In this document: one piece after another, positions 32,583 through 40,586 of the stretch
How the letters are laid out: each line of letters opens with the position of its first letter
How positions within the stretch are numbered: the stretch's first letter is position 1
DNA from: an uncultured Collinsella sp.
Lineage (GTDB): Bacteria > Actinomycetota > Coriobacteriia > Coriobacteriales > Coriobacteriaceae
Length of the DNA stretch: 50,319 nucleotides
Direction of reading: 5' to 3'
Assembly: GCA_900757185.1 (NCBI GenBank)
Contig: CAAEMX010000025.1
Coordinates: 1-50,319 of the forward strand
The notes under the pieces: generated by a model
The model's database searches: none
Told to the model about the DNA's origin: nothing
The model's input: only the letters and a program-made list of their open reading frames with translations
Made by a program: the position numbers and the translations under genes

Positions 32583-33635
32583 ATGAATCCCAGGACTAAA
32601 TCTCAGGACATTCGCGACTTGAGCCAAAACGATATTCGCGAGCTCGTGGCCGAACTTGGCCAGCCCGCCTTCCGCGCAAAGCAGCTCATCGAATGGGTCT
32701 TTGAGAAGAACGTTTGTTCGTTTGACGACATGACCAACCTTCCCAAGGCTTTCCGCGAGCAGCTTAAAGAGGCTTTTGCCTTTGACACGCCGACTGAACT
32801 CACCAAGCAGGTTTCCAAAGATGGCTCTCGCAAGTACCTGCTCGAGTACCACGACGGCATTTCCGTCGAGACCGTCGGTATGCCCCGTCGCAACAAGCTT
32901 TCCGTCTGCGTTTCCACCCAGGCAGGCTGTGGCATGGGCTGCGCCTTTTGCGCTACCGGTCTCAACGGCCTCAAGCGTTCTCTGACCGCTCAAGAGATCG
33001 TCGACCAGGTACTTCATGTATCCAACGACTTTGGCGAGCGCGCCACGAGCGTTGTCTTCATGGGCCAGGGAGAGCCGTTTGCCAACTACGACGACGTTCT
33101 CAAGGCGCTGCGAATCCTCAACGACCCCGACGGCATCGGTATCGGCGCTCGTCACCTCACCGTCTCTACCAGCGGCGTTATTCCCGGTATTCGCAAATTT
33201 GCCGACATCCCCGAGCAATTCACGCTTGCCGTTTCCCTGCATTCCGCCATCCAGTCGACGCGCAATAAGCTCATGCCCGGTGTTAAGAAGTACACGCTGC
33301 TTCGCCTTCACGAAGCGCTTCAGCTCTACACCGAGAAGACTGGCCGCCGCCCGACCTATGAGTATGCCATGATCGAAGGCGTCAACGATACGAATCCCGA
33401 GATGCAGGCGCTCTGCGACTTCTGCGAGGGAACGCTGTGCCACGTTAACCTCATTCAGCTTAACGACATCGAGGGTAGCCCGCTCAAGCCGTCGCCGATT
33501 CATAAGGTTGAGGATCTTCAGCGTCGTCTTGAGTCCCGTGGCATCGAGACCACGATTCGTAACTCCCGTGGTAACGATATTGACGCCGCTTGCGGACAGC
33601 TGAAGCAGCGCTTCAAAGTTCAGAAAAACGCATAG
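32583..33635 (+). CDS. rlmN: 23S rRNA (adenine2503-C2)-methyltransferase
   Basis: Radical-SAM RlmN of 350 residues, which methylates A2503 of 23S rRNA and A37 of some tRNAs. The radical-SAM cluster motif CGMGCAFC carries the three cysteines, preceded by KLSVCVSTQAG. The VFMGQGEPFANYD motif, the GVIPGIRKFAD segment and the C-terminal RNSRGNDIDAACGQL with the catalytic cysteine are all present. The codon usage is strongly biased, fitting high expression. A long frame on the opposite strand is a shadow. The gene ends just before a parS-like site and a terminator. Confidence 0.97.
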   Translation: MNPRTKSQDIRDLSQNDIRELVAELGQPAFRAKQLIEWVFEKNVCSFDDMTNLPKAFREQLKEAFAFDTPTELTKQVSKDGSRKYLLEYHDGISVETVGMPRRNKLSVCVSTQAGCGMGCAFCATGLNGLKRSLTAQEIVDQVLHVSNDFGERATSVVFMGQGEPFANYDDVLKALRILNDPDGIGIGARHLTVSTSGVIPGIRKFADIPEQFTLAVSLHSAIQSTRNKLMPGVKKYTLLRLHEALQLYTEKTGRRPTYEYAMIEGVNDTNPEMQALCDFCEGTLCHVNLIQLNDIEGSPLKPSPIHKVEDLQRRLESRGIETTIRNSRGNDIDAACGQLKQRFKVQKNA

Positions 33636-33652
33636 GGAGTCACACCCCAAAA

Positions 33653-33668
33653 CGTTTCATGTGAAACA
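33653..33668. promoter_or_regulatory. parS-like site 1
   Basis: CGTTTCATGTGAAACA, matching the ParB-binding consensus TGTTTCACGTGAAACA with two changes. It lies between the rlmN stop codon and its terminator, about 0.4 kb from parB. Confidence 0.7.
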
Positions 33669-33673
33669 TCGAA

Positions 33674-33715
33674 CGACCCCGGTTGCAGGATATGCAACCG
33701 GGGTCGTTTCATTTA
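33674..33715 (+). terminator. Terminator of rlmN
   Basis: Perfect 14-bp stem (33674-33687 with 33693-33706) with a 5-base loop and a TTTCATTT tail. Confidence 0.85.
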
Positions 33716-33762
33716 TTGACCTTACTTTTGAATCAGCTGCTACTGGTCCCATTTTTACGGCC

Positions 33763-33802
33763 AAAATAAGGGGTCCTTGTCTCGTGAATCAGACAAGGAC
33801 CC
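33763..33802 (-). terminator. Terminator of the parA-parB operon
   Basis: Perfect 12-bp stem (33771-33782 with 33791-33802). The minus-strand continuation is T-rich (CTTATTTT). It lies 30 bases after the small gene that follows parB. Confidence 0.75.
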
Positions 33803-33832
33803 ATCAAAATATGCTAAGTAATTGTTAGGTAC

Positions 33833-34087
33833 CTAATAGCCTACATTTTCCCATTGGTTGCTAACCCAACCCTGATTAATCTTAGGATTCTTTGTTACCT
33901 GAGCAGTACGCATGGCAACATCTTCTGTCATAACATCCATTTTCTTCCTGGAAGTATCGACGATATCTTGCGCGCCTCGAAGCAGACGACCTCGAAGTTC
34001 ATCGTCTGTCGCGATCTTATAGCCAGCAAAGGCACCAGCCGCGACAGTCGTCGCCAATGCAATCGCAGTTAAAATCTTATTCCTCAT
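33833..34087 (-). CDS. Small protein with N-terminal membrane anchor, after parB
   Basis: An 84-residue protein. Residues about 4-22 form a hydrophobic Ala-rich helix (AIALATTVAAGAFAGYKIA), followed by a charged helical stretch with DELRGRLLRGAQDIVDTSRKK. The layout resembles YtxH-like small envelope proteins. The ATG at 34087 has AAGGAGG 5 bases upstream, and the gene overlaps the end of parB by 11 bases, so it is translated with the partition genes. The function is unknown. Its codon use is more AT-rich than most of the window, like parA and parB. Confidence 0.75.
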   Translation of the reverse strand: MRNKILTAIALATTVAAGAFAGYKIATDDELRGRLLRGAQDIVDTSRKKMDVMTEDVAMRTAQVTKNPKINQGWVSNQWENVGY

Positions 34088-34982
34088 CTTGGCCTCCTTG
34101 ATCAAACTGAATCATTTCGCCAAGAATACGAGAGAGCTCTTCCTCGTCTTTAAACTCAATCTCAATCTTATTCTTTCCACGCGAGCTCTTCACGCGCACG
34201 TTGGTATTAAATACCGTACGAAGTACGCGGGCAGCCTTTTTAAAAGACTGAGGCGTTGCAGGCCTCGGCGTCTTAGGCGTCTCTCCGGCAGAAAACAACG
34301 GAGCAAGATTTTCTGTCGCTCTTACGGAAAGACCCTCTGCAACAACTTTCTCTGCAAGTCGAATACGCGCGTCTTCATAGGGAACCGCAAGAATCGCACG
34401 TGCATGACCAGCAGTAAGTTTGCCCTCAAAAATCATCTGCTGAACTATTTCGGGGAGATCGAGAAGACGCAGCGAGTTTGTAATTGCAGAGCGTGACTTG
34501 CTTACCGCCTTCGACAATGCCTCCTGGGTCATACCGCTGGCATCGATAAGCTGACGATAGCCCTTGGCCTCTTCGACGGGATTCAGATCAGAACGCTGAA
34601 GGTTTTCGATAAGAGCAAGAGCAAGCATCTCTTCATCATTAACATCTTTAATGATGACAGGCAGCTCTTCAAGACCAGCAAGCTTTGACGCCTGGTAACG
34701 ACGCTCACCAGCGATGATCTCATAGCCGTTTCCATGCTTGCGAACCAAAAGCGGCTGCAAAACGCCATGCTCTTGGATTGACTCGCTCAACTCGCGAAGT
34801 TCAGTTTCGTTAAAGTGAATTCGCGGCTGATTAGGATTGGGAACGATATCCTCAATAGGCAGTTTAGTTTCAGATGCCGCATTTGAAGCCGATGCAGCCG
34901 AACCACCGGTCTCATACTCGGCCTCTGAGACCAAAGCATTGAGTCCACGCCCCAATCCTCCACGTTTCTTTGCACTAGGCAC
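34077..34982 (-). CDS. parB: Chromosome partition protein ParB
   Basis: ParB/Spo0J of 301 residues, the CTP-dependent DNA clamp that loads at parS sites. The N-terminal GLGRGLNALVSE motif (ParA-interacting) is followed by the ParB N domain with LRELSESIQEHGVLQPLLVR and the GERRYQASKLAG box. The helix-turn-helix region has MTQEALSKAVSKSRSAITNSLRLLDLP. A C-terminal dimerisation domain ends in acidic residues. The start is GTG and overlaps the end of parA by 8 bases. Five parS-like sites lie within 8 kb. Confidence 0.97.
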   Translation of the reverse strand: MPSAKKRGGLGRGLNALVSEAEYETGGSAASASNAASETKLPIEDIVPNPNQPRIHFNETELRELSESIQEHGVLQPLLVRKHGNGYEIIAGERRYQASKLAGLEELPVIIKDVNDEEMLALALIENLQRSDLNPVEEAKGYRQLIDASGMTQEALSKAVSKSRSAITNSLRLLDLPEIVQQMIFEGKLTAGHARAILAVPYEDARIRLAEKVVAEGLSVRATENLAPLFSAGETPKTPRPATPQSFKKAARVLRTVFNTNVRVKSSRGKNKIEIEFKDEEELSRILGEMIQFDQGGQDEE

Positions 34983-35775
34983 GCTTGATCACCTCTTTTG
35001 CAAGGTTCATATACGCTTTTGCACCCTTATTTTGAGGCGCATAAGTAATTACCGGTTCTCCAAAAGACGGAGCTTCGGAGATTTTAACCGTTCGAGGGAT
35101 CAAAGTCTTAAATGCCTTATCACCAAAGTACGATTGAACCTCCTCAACAACCTGATTCGACAGAGAAGTACGCGAGTCAAACATGGTCATAAGCACGCCA
35201 AAGGTGTCTAAGCCCTTGTTCAGACGTGATTTGACCATCTTCATTGACTCAAGCAGCTTCGTAACTCCCTCGAGTGCGTAATACTCGCACTGGATTGGAA
35301 TCAAAACGCTGTCCGCTGCGGTCAAAGCGTTGATTGTAAGCAGGCCGAGCGAAGGAGGACAGTCGATAAAAATAAAATCGAACTCGTCCTGAATCGGCTC
35401 AAGCAAATCTTTAAGGCGGGTTTCACGAGCAATTGCGCTTACGAGCTCAATTTCGGCGCCTGCAAGTTGAATTGTCGCCGGAATAACGAATACCTTTTTG
35501 CAATTTGTATCAAGAACAAGCGATTCTGCCGGCACGTCATTCAGTAACGCATCATAGATGCACTGATTAAGGTCTTCTTTTTCAATTCCAAATCCACTGG
35601 TGCTGTTTCCCTGCGGATCAAAATCGACAATCAGTGTCTTGCGTCCCTGTTCACCCAGTGCTGCTGCAAGGTTTACAGCCGTCGTTGACTTACCGACGCC
35701 GCCTTTTTGATTGATAATTGCAATAATACGCGTGTCTTTTGCGCTCTTCGAACGCTTAACGTCGCGAAATCCCAC
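34975..35775 (-). CDS. parA: Chromosome partition ATPase ParA/Soj
   Basis: ParA-family ATPase of 266 residues. The deviant Walker A motif INQKGGVGKST, the DFDPQGN motif and the FIFIDCPPSLG Walker B region are intact. With ParB it separates origins after replication. In Gram-positive relatives it also tunes DnaA activity. The start is GTG, preceded by AGGAGG. Three parS sites sit in the gap directly upstream, so ParB bound there could affect transcription of the operon. Confidence 0.97.
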   Translation of the reverse strand: MGFRDVKRSKSAKDTRIIAIINQKGGVGKSTTAVNLAAALGEQGRKTLIVDFDPQGNSTSGFGIEKEDLNQCIYDALLNDVPAESLVLDTNCKKVFVIPATIQLAGAEIELVSAIARETRLKDLLEPIQDEFDFIFIDCPPSLGLLTINALTAADSVLIPIQCEYYALEGVTKLLESMKMVKSRLNKGLDTFGVLMTMFDSRTSLSNQVVEEVQSYFGDKAFKTLIPRTVKISEAPSFGEPVITYAPQNKGAKAYMNLAKEVIKRA

Positions 35776-35814
35776 GGTCCCTCCTGGTGTGTATTAAAGC
35801 TGTCAAACGGAGGA

Positions 35815-35908
35815 TGTTTCACGCGAAACATTCCGATTCGATATCAACCGCCATGTTTCACGTGAAACACTGCAAGTTGTTAGTATCCATTATGTTTCAC
35901 GTGAAACA
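35815..35908. promoter_or_regulatory. Cluster of three parS sites
   Basis: Three 16-base palindromes spaced 39 bases apart from start to start. They are TGTTTCACGCGAAACA (35815-35830, one change), then two perfect TGTTTCACGTGAAACA sites (35854-35869 and 35893-35908). They fill the gap between rsmG and parA. The regular spacing places all three close to the same face of the helix if about 10.5 bases per turn is assumed only roughly (39 is 3.7 turns). Confidence 0.95.
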
Positions 35909-35909
35909 T

Positions 35910-36647
35910 CTAGGCAAGCGGATTCTTCTTTGCCATGCCATTTGCACGAGGCAATGAGACAGATGCTGGATGGCTCTTCTTAAGAACAATGAACTCCCTG
36001 TGGCCCAAGCCCTCAGGCAAATCGATTGCGTCATTCAGAAGCAAAGTAAAGCCGCAAATCTTAGCTACTGACATGCCGGAAGCAAGCTCCTCATCCGAAG
36101 GATTGCCCTTGGTGATAACAAATAGCCCTCCATCTTTGAGGAACGGAGCCGCATACTCAACAAGAATCGGTAGAGGGGCCAGTGCGCGGGCGGTTACGAC
36201 AGAGAACTGCTTCTTATGGTTTCGAGCATATTCTTCAAGACGATCATGGACCGCATGAGCATGTTTCAATCCAAGAGCATGGACAAAGGAATCGACAGCA
36301 TCAACCTTCTTGCCAACAGAGTCAATATAAGTAGCTTTACGATGCGTGGCTATGGTTAACGGAATACCAGGGAAGCCCGCACCTGTACCCATATCGAGCA
36401 AAGCTCCCTCAGGAGCCTTATTGATATAGGGGAGTAAAACAAGTGAGTCGAGGATATGAAGTACTGCAGCATCTTCTACGTTGAGAATACGGGTGAGATT
36501 GGTTGTCTTATTTGTTTCCAAAACCAAATCCAAATGCTTGATACATTTCCTCAGCTCAACATCAGTTACGCTCGAGGAATACTCTTTGCAATAGGAAGTT
36601 AGGCGACTCAACATCTCGTCAGCTTGCTGCTCAGTAAGTACTAACAA
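35910..36647 (-). CDS. rsmG: 16S rRNA (guanine527-N7)-methyltransferase
   Basis: RsmG/GidB of about 245 residues, which methylates G527 of 16S rRNA. The SAM-binding motif LLDMGTGAGFPGIPL is followed by YIDSVGKKVDAVDSF and FSVVTARALAPLPIL, all typical. The start is set at TTG 36647 because AAGGAG lies 6 bases upstream. A longer frame begins at a TTG inside the T-run of the preceding terminator and would be unlikely to be translated. It belongs to the conserved rpmH to parB block. Confidence 0.95.
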   Translation of the reverse strand: MLVLTEQQADEMLSRLTSYCKEYSSSVTDVELRKCIKHLDLVLETNKTTNLTRILNVEDAAVLHILDSLVLLPYINKAPEGALLDMGTGAGFPGIPLTIATHRKATYIDSVGKKVDAVDSFVHALGLKHAHAVHDRLEEYARNHKKQFSVVTARALAPLPILVEYAAPFLKDGGLFVITKGNPSDEELASGMSVAKICGFTLLLNDAIDLPEGLGHREFIVLKKSHPASVSLPRANGMAKKNPLA

Positions 36648-36692
36648 CGAAAGCTCCTTTCTGACAAAAATCAGTGTATCGAGAACTTTTGA

Positions 36693-36724
36693 CAAAAAAA
36701 GGGGACGTGGAAACCACGTCCCCT
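36693..36724 (-). terminator. Terminator after khpB
   Basis: Perfect 12-bp stem (36698-36709 with 36713-36724) with a 3-base loop and seven T residues on the minus strand. It separates the rpmH-khpB operon from rsmG. Confidence 0.9.
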
Positions 36725-36743
36725 TAGCATAAGCTCGAGTAGA

Positions 36744-37313
36744 TTATCGAGCAACAATCACCACATGGCGATCGGGGTCAGAACCCTCAGAATGAGTATC
36801 GACGGCATCATTGCCACGAAGTGCAATGTGAACCAGTCGGCGCTCGTAGGCATTCATGGGCGGAAGCGAAACACTCTTATGAGTGCGGATGGCACGCTCG
36901 GCAGCAGACTGAGCCATGGAGGCAACCTTGTCCTGTCGGCGGCTCTTGTATCCCTCGACGTCCACTACAACCGGATACCTAAAGCCAAGCTTGCGGCTCA
37001 CCAGCAAAGAGAACATAACCTGAAGGGCATCAAGGGTACGACCATGACGGCCAATGAGAACAGCAAGATCAGGAGCGGTAACATCCAAAATCAGCTCGCC
37101 CTCGTCACCCTCGTACTCATCAATAGGAGAGTTGGCGGCATCGAAGTGCGAAAGGATGGAACGCAGAATGGAAATCGCAACATCGGCGATGGTGTCGAGC
37201 TCCTCATCGGTCAGCTCTTCACCGGCCTTGTAGCGCTGTGCAATCTCGGGATAATCGCCCACAATCTGCGGGGCAACCTCCTCAAGCATATCCTCGATGA
37301 TCTCTTCAGACAT
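36744..37313 (-). CDS. khpB: RNA-binding protein KhpB/Jag
   Basis: A 189-residue protein with a KH domain (about 75-140, including AVLIGRHGRTLDALQVMFSLL) and a C-terminal R3H domain (AYERRLVHIALRGN). The N-terminal 70 residues are acidic and helical rather than a clear Jag_N domain. It binds small RNAs and mRNAs with KhpA in Gram-positive bacteria and affects cell division and the envelope. The ATG at 37313 has GGAG 6 bases upstream; a TTG four codons earlier is rejected. It follows yidC, as in most bacteria. Confidence 0.94.
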   Translation of the reverse strand: MSEEIIEDMLEEVAPQIVGDYPEIAQRYKAGEELTDEELDTIADVAISILRSILSHFDAANSPIDEYEGDEGELILDVTAPDLAVLIGRHGRTLDALQVMFSLLVSRKLGFRYPVVVDVEGYKSRRQDKVASMAQSAAERAIRTHKSVSLPPMNAYERRLVHIALRGNDAVDTHSEGSDPDRHVVIVAR

Positions 37314-37358
37314 AACGTACTCCAAAAGTTAGGTACCTAAATAAGATTGATATCCCGA

Positions 37359-38129
37359 CTACTTCTTCTTGTGCGGGCGCGGCTTCTTCTCGCGACGGGT
37401 AACCTCGACCTGCAGCGGAGCGTTCTTGAGGCGCTCCTCCTCATCGGCCTTAGCCTTGTCGATAACCTTCTGTGTCACGAAGATCTGCTGGATAACCTGC
37501 CAGGCAGAAGACACATCGTAGTACAGCAGAACACCAACGGGAAGGCTCCAGCCCATCCAAAGCATCATGACCGTCATGACAACGGCCATCATACGCATGC
37601 TCTGGGCCTGCTGGCCGGTCTGGTTGCGCGACATATAGAGCTGCGGAATCAGGGTCAGGACGGCAAACAGGATCAGGCAGACCAGCGCAGGCAGTGCAAC
37701 CATAAAGCCATCGGCAAAGGAAGCGCTCGGCGTGGTGGTCAGGTCGGGCAGGATGTTGAAGAACGAGAACGTGCCCTCGTTAAAGTACTGCGGCAGGTTA
37801 CGAAGCAGCGTAAACAGGGCAAACAGGATAGGCATCTGAATCAGAAGCGGCAGACAACCAGCCATGGGGTTGAACTTGTTCTCGCTGTAGAACTTCTGCA
37901 TCTCCTCGGCCTGACGCTGGGGATCGTCGGCATAGCGCTCCTGGATCTCGAGCATCTTGGGCTGCAGCACCTGCATGCGAGCCGTCGACTTGGTCGACTT
38001 GAGCATAAGCGGCGTCAGCAGCAGACGGATGATGACCACCAGGATGATGATGGACAGGCCCCAGTCGACCGCAAAGGTCTGGATGAGCTTGAGCAGCTCG
38101 AAAAGGATGTTAACGATCCAATCCCACAT
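37359..38129 (-). CDS. yidC: Membrane protein insertase YidC
   Basis: Short YidC/OxaI-type insertase of 256 residues without the large periplasmic domain of proteobacteria. It shows about five membrane helices, the LGCLP-like AGCLPLLIQMPILFALF motif and MLKSTKSTARMQVLQPKMLEIQERY, the cytoplasmic coiled hairpin. The hydrophilic-groove arginine is expected in IIRLLLTPLML. A basic C-terminal tail, rich in Lys and Arg, can bind ribosomes. It assists SecYEG or acts alone to insert membrane proteins. Confidence 0.96.
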   Translation of the reverse strand: MWDWIVNILFELLKLIQTFAVDWGLSIIILVVIIRLLLTPLMLKSTKSTARMQVLQPKMLEIQERYADDPQRQAEEMQKFYSENKFNPMAGCLPLLIQMPILFALFTLLRNLPQYFNEGTFSFFNILPDLTTTPSASFADGFMVALPALVCLILFAVLTLIPQLYMSRNQTGQQAQSMRMMAVVMTVMMLWMGWSLPVGVLLYYDVSSAWQVIQQIFVTQKVIDKAKADEEERLKNAPLQVEVTRREKKPRPHKKK

Positions 38130-38158
38130 GTAAGTTTTCCTCCGATAGCGAGTGCCCG

Positions 38159-38383
38159 CTAGGGCACAGGGTCATAACCGCCGACGTGCAGGGGATTGCA
38201 GCGAGCGATGCGCCTCACGGCAAGCCAGCAGCCTCTCAAAACACCGTACTTCTCAATCGCCTGGATGGCGTATTGCGAGCACGTTGGGTAATAAATGCAG
38301 GCGTCAGGCAATAAGGGCGAAATAACCTGTTGATATATGCGAATAGGAGCGATGGCAACACGTCGCAAAACGTGGTTGCTCAT
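38159..38383 (-). CDS. yidD: Membrane protein insertion efficiency factor YidD
   Basis: A 74-residue YidD protein with the family signature of conserved cysteines and YYPTCSQYAIQAIEKYGVLRG, then RIARCNPLHVGGYDPVP. It overlaps the end of rnpA by 4 bases. It is thought to help YidC-dependent insertion at the inner membrane face. Confidence 0.96.
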   Translation of the reverse strand: MSNHVLRRVAIAPIRIYQQVISPLLPDACIYYPTCSQYAIQAIEKYGVLRGCWLAVRRIARCNPLHVGGYDPVP

Positions 38384-38718
38384 CGCTCCTCCCCGGCAAC
38401 GCCGGCGCGTTTCATAAGCGAACGCAATGCCTTGTCCATCTCCTGCGGCGAGGAATCCCTCGTCTTGGGAGTTGCGAACAAGATGATGTCATAACCCGCA
38501 ACGGGAAATCCGCAGCTGCGGGCGGCCTCGCGCATCACACGCTTAGAACGGTTGCGCACGACAGCACAACCGAGCCGTTTAGCACCAACGAAGGCGACCC
38601 TTCCGGAGTCGCCTTCGCCAACCGATTCACATATGGTCATTCGAATCAGAGGGTGATTGAAACGACGCCCCTGACTGAACACATGCTCGAAATCTTGCCG
38701 AGACTTAATAGTCTTCAT
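38380..38718 (-). CDS. rnpA: Ribonuclease P protein component
   Basis: A 112-residue basic protein with the RNR signature (VVRNRSKRVMREAAR), which contacts the RNase P RNA and pre-tRNA leaders. An N-terminal IKSRQDFEHVFSQGRRF segment is typical. It lies 20 bases after rpmH and overlaps yidD by 4 bases. Confidence 0.96.
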   Translation of the reverse strand: MKTIKSRQDFEHVFSQGRRFNHPLIRMTICESVGEGDSGRVAFVGAKRLGCAVVRNRSKRVMREAARSCGFPVAGYDIILFATPKTRDSSPQEMDKALRSLMKRAGVAGEER

Positions 38719-38738
38719 GCGAGATGTGTGTATCGCTG

Positions 38739-38873
38739 CTAGACAGTGAGACGCTTGCGGCCCTTGGCGCGACGACGGGCGAGCACGGCACGACCACCCT
38801 TAGTGGCCATACGGGCACGGAAGCCATGGGTCTTGGCACGCTTACGCTTATTAGGCTGATACGTACGCTTCAT
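38739..38873 (-). CDS. rpmH: 50S ribosomal protein L34
   Basis: L34 of 44 residues (MKRTYQPNKRKRAKTHGFRA and onward), the usual length. The ATG at 38873 is preceded by AGGAGG 8 bases upstream. It is the first gene of the minus-strand operon leading away from the origin. Confidence 0.98.
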   Translation of the reverse strand: MKRTYQPNKRKRAKTHGFRARMATKGGRAVLARRRAKGRKRLTV

Positions 38874-38945
38874 CTTAAGTTCCTCCTGCTGCATTTCGAG
38901 TGTCCGCGGGGGCGCGGACGCAGATATAGACACGTGAGCTTGAAG

Positions 38946-38975
38946 ATTGTAGGGAAATCAATGTTCAAATGTCAA
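38946..38975 (-). promoter_or_regulatory. Promoter of the rpmH operon
   Basis: On the minus strand, a perfect TTGACA (38970-38975) and TACAAT (38946-38951) are separated by 18 bases. It drives rpmH, rnpA, yidD, yidC and khpB. A GC-rich inverted repeat (GTCCGCGGGGGCGCGGAC at 38902-38919) lies in the leader and could be an RNA hairpin. Confidence 0.85.
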
Positions 38976-39051
38976 GAAATCAAAGGTAAAAGGTTGCGCA
39001 GTTCACACGGTTCCCCCATAAGCCAAGCTCGATTTAGCGGTACATGGCAAC

Positions 39052-39134
39052 TTTTCACGATATTTCATCCAGTTTTCAACAGGTCATGTTGGCAATGTTG
39101 AGAACTTTTCGCCCGTTTTCCAAAGTTTTCAACA
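39052..39134. promoter_or_regulatory. Left DnaA-box cluster upstream of the ATPase gene
   Basis: Two identical GTTTTCAACAGG sequences (TTTTCAACA at 39073-39081 and 39126-39134) and related TTTTC motifs at about 39052 (TTTTCACGA), 39107 (TTTTCGCCC) and 39116 (TTTTCCAAA) lie in the rpmH to ATPase-gene gap. TTTTCAACA differs from the standard DnaA box TTATCCACA at two positions. The same motif occurs inverted after dnaA. The gap is AT-richer than its surroundings. Confidence 0.6.
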
Positions 39135-39218
39135 GGTTTTGAAAAGTTGTCGAAAGATGAGAAACATTGCACAGTGAGCTACTATTTGTTCAAAACCTTT
39201 TGAAAGATTGCGAGCGGC

Positions 39219-40571
39219 ATGTCTGACGACTTTTACACCATGGTCGATTCCGGAGACCCGGCACCCGACAACGAGCACATCACCGGCGTGCGCGAAGAGC
39301 GTGAGGAAGGCGAGCAGACGACCACGCAGGCGCCAAAAGCCATGTACGCCGCACGAATCGCCGTCTATGACGACATGCTGTCGACACCGCGTGTGATCGT
39401 CATTGAGCCGCAAGATGTCCGCACGTATTTGGAAGAGACGACCAACACCGTCTACCAGTGTATGAAAGAGCAAGGTGGCCATATCTCGCTCATGGTCATC
39501 CGCGAGATTGTCGAAAACTTTATCCACGCACACTTTGCCGAGCCCATCATCTCGATTCTGGACGGCGGAGACACCATCCGCTTTGCCGATCAAGGACCCG
39601 GCATCGACGACAAGGAACGCGCTTTCGACTTTGGCGTTACCAGCGCAAACAGCAAGATGAAGCGCTATATCCGTGGAACCGGAGCAGGGTTTCCCATGGT
39701 GCAGGAGTATTTGGAAAACGCCGGCGGTGCCGTATCCATCGAGGACAACATGGGCAACGGAACCGTGGTTACGGTAAGCCTGAACCCTAAACGCGTGCAG
39801 GAAATCGAGCGTGCCGGCGGACGCGGTGCTGCCGTGCGGCCCGAGACGGAGCAGCCCACATATCCCCTGCCGAGAGCTTTTGCGCAGCAGCCCATGGCAA
39901 CGCAGCAGATGCAGCCCCCCGTGGGGCAGATGCAGCAGCCCGGAATGCTTCCTACACAAGAGCCCCAGGCGGCATCGATGTCGATGCCGCCAAGCATGCA
40001 AGAAGCCATGCCACTGGCGGCTCAGGACACAGCCGCAATGCAGCAGGCGACGGGGGCACCGGGTGGCCAGCAAATGGGCTATCAGCCGTACCAACAGGGA
40101 TATCCATATCAGCAGATGCCACCACTGGGGTATAGCCAGCAGTTCCCGCAGCAGTACCAGCAGGGATATCAGCAGCCGTACCAGCAGATGCCGCAGCAGC
40201 AGTACAACCCCTGGGCCCAGCAGATGACTCCGCAGCCTTACCAACAGTGGCCTCAAAGTTTTCAACAGCAAATGCCGCCGATGCAGAGTTCTCAACAACC
40301 AGCAGCTCAAATGATGTATCCTAATGCAGCAAATCAGTATGCGCAGCCACAACCGGACGTGTTCGTAAGCGATCGCGGCAACGCCGCGCTGGGCTATCTG
40401 GCGCAAAATCAAGCGTGCGGTGCTACCGATCTGGCGAGGGCGTTTGGAAACTCGGCCCCCACTTGGTCACGCACGCTCAATGACTTGGCGCAGGCCGGCT
40501 TGGTCATCAAGCATGGCCAGAAATACCATCTGACCGAACTCGGCGCCGCTCGCGTGCGAGCTCAGAGCTAA
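39219..40571 (+). CDS. GHKL ATPase, Q-rich linker and winged helix, next to dnaA
   Basis: A 450-residue protein of unknown function. Residues about 60-190 form a GHKL ATPase fold with an N box (Glu96 to Asn100 in REIVENFIHA), G1 box DQGPG (124-128) and G2 box GTGAG (153-157), as in anti-sigma kinases and histidine kinases. No histidine dimer domain is present. Residues about 212-380 are a Gln/Pro/Tyr/Met-rich low-complexity linker, with many YQQ and PQQ repeats and almost no charge. Residues about 384-447 resemble a winged helix (ATDLARAFGNSAPTWSRTLNDL). The gene lies between two DnaA-box clusters and ends 15 bases before dnaA, so it may be an origin-linked regulator. The ribosome-binding site is weak. 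Confidence 0.85.
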   Translation: MSDDFYTMVDSGDPAPDNEHITGVREEREEGEQTTTQAPKAMYAARIAVYDDMLSTPRVIVIEPQDVRTYLEETTNTVYQCMKEQGGHISLMVIREIVENFIHAHFAEPIISILDGGDTIRFADQGPGIDDKERAFDFGVTSANSKMKRYIRGTGAGFPMVQEYLENAGGAVSIEDNMGNGTVVTVSLNPKRVQEIERAGGRGAAVRPETEQPTYPLPRAFAQQPMATQQMQPPVGQMQQPGMLPTQEPQAASMSMPPSMQEAMPLAAQDTAAMQQATGAPGGQQMGYQPYQQGYPYQQMPPLGYSQQFPQQYQQGYQQPYQQMPQQQYNPWAQQMTPQPYQQWPQSFQQQMPPMQSSQQPAAQMMYPNAANQYAQPQPDVFVSDRGNAALGYLAQNQACGATDLARAFGNSAPTWSRTLNDLAQAGLVIKHGQKYHLTELGAARVRAQS

Positions 40572-40586
40572 AGAACGGGAGAGACA

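Noticed and set aside
32487..33650. Minus-strand frame of 387 codons opposite rlmN
   Set aside because: rlmN is certain on the plus strand; the antisense frame has no family features.
36648..36695. Longer rsmG start at 36695
   Set aside because: That TTG lies in the T-run of the preceding terminator; the TTG at 36647 has a proper ribosome-binding site.
39129..40412. Minus-strand frame of 427 codons opposite the ATPase gene
   Set aside because: Its Leu/Arg/His-rich sequence is simply the complement of the Q-rich repeat; the plus-strand frame has intact ATPase boxes and a winged helix.
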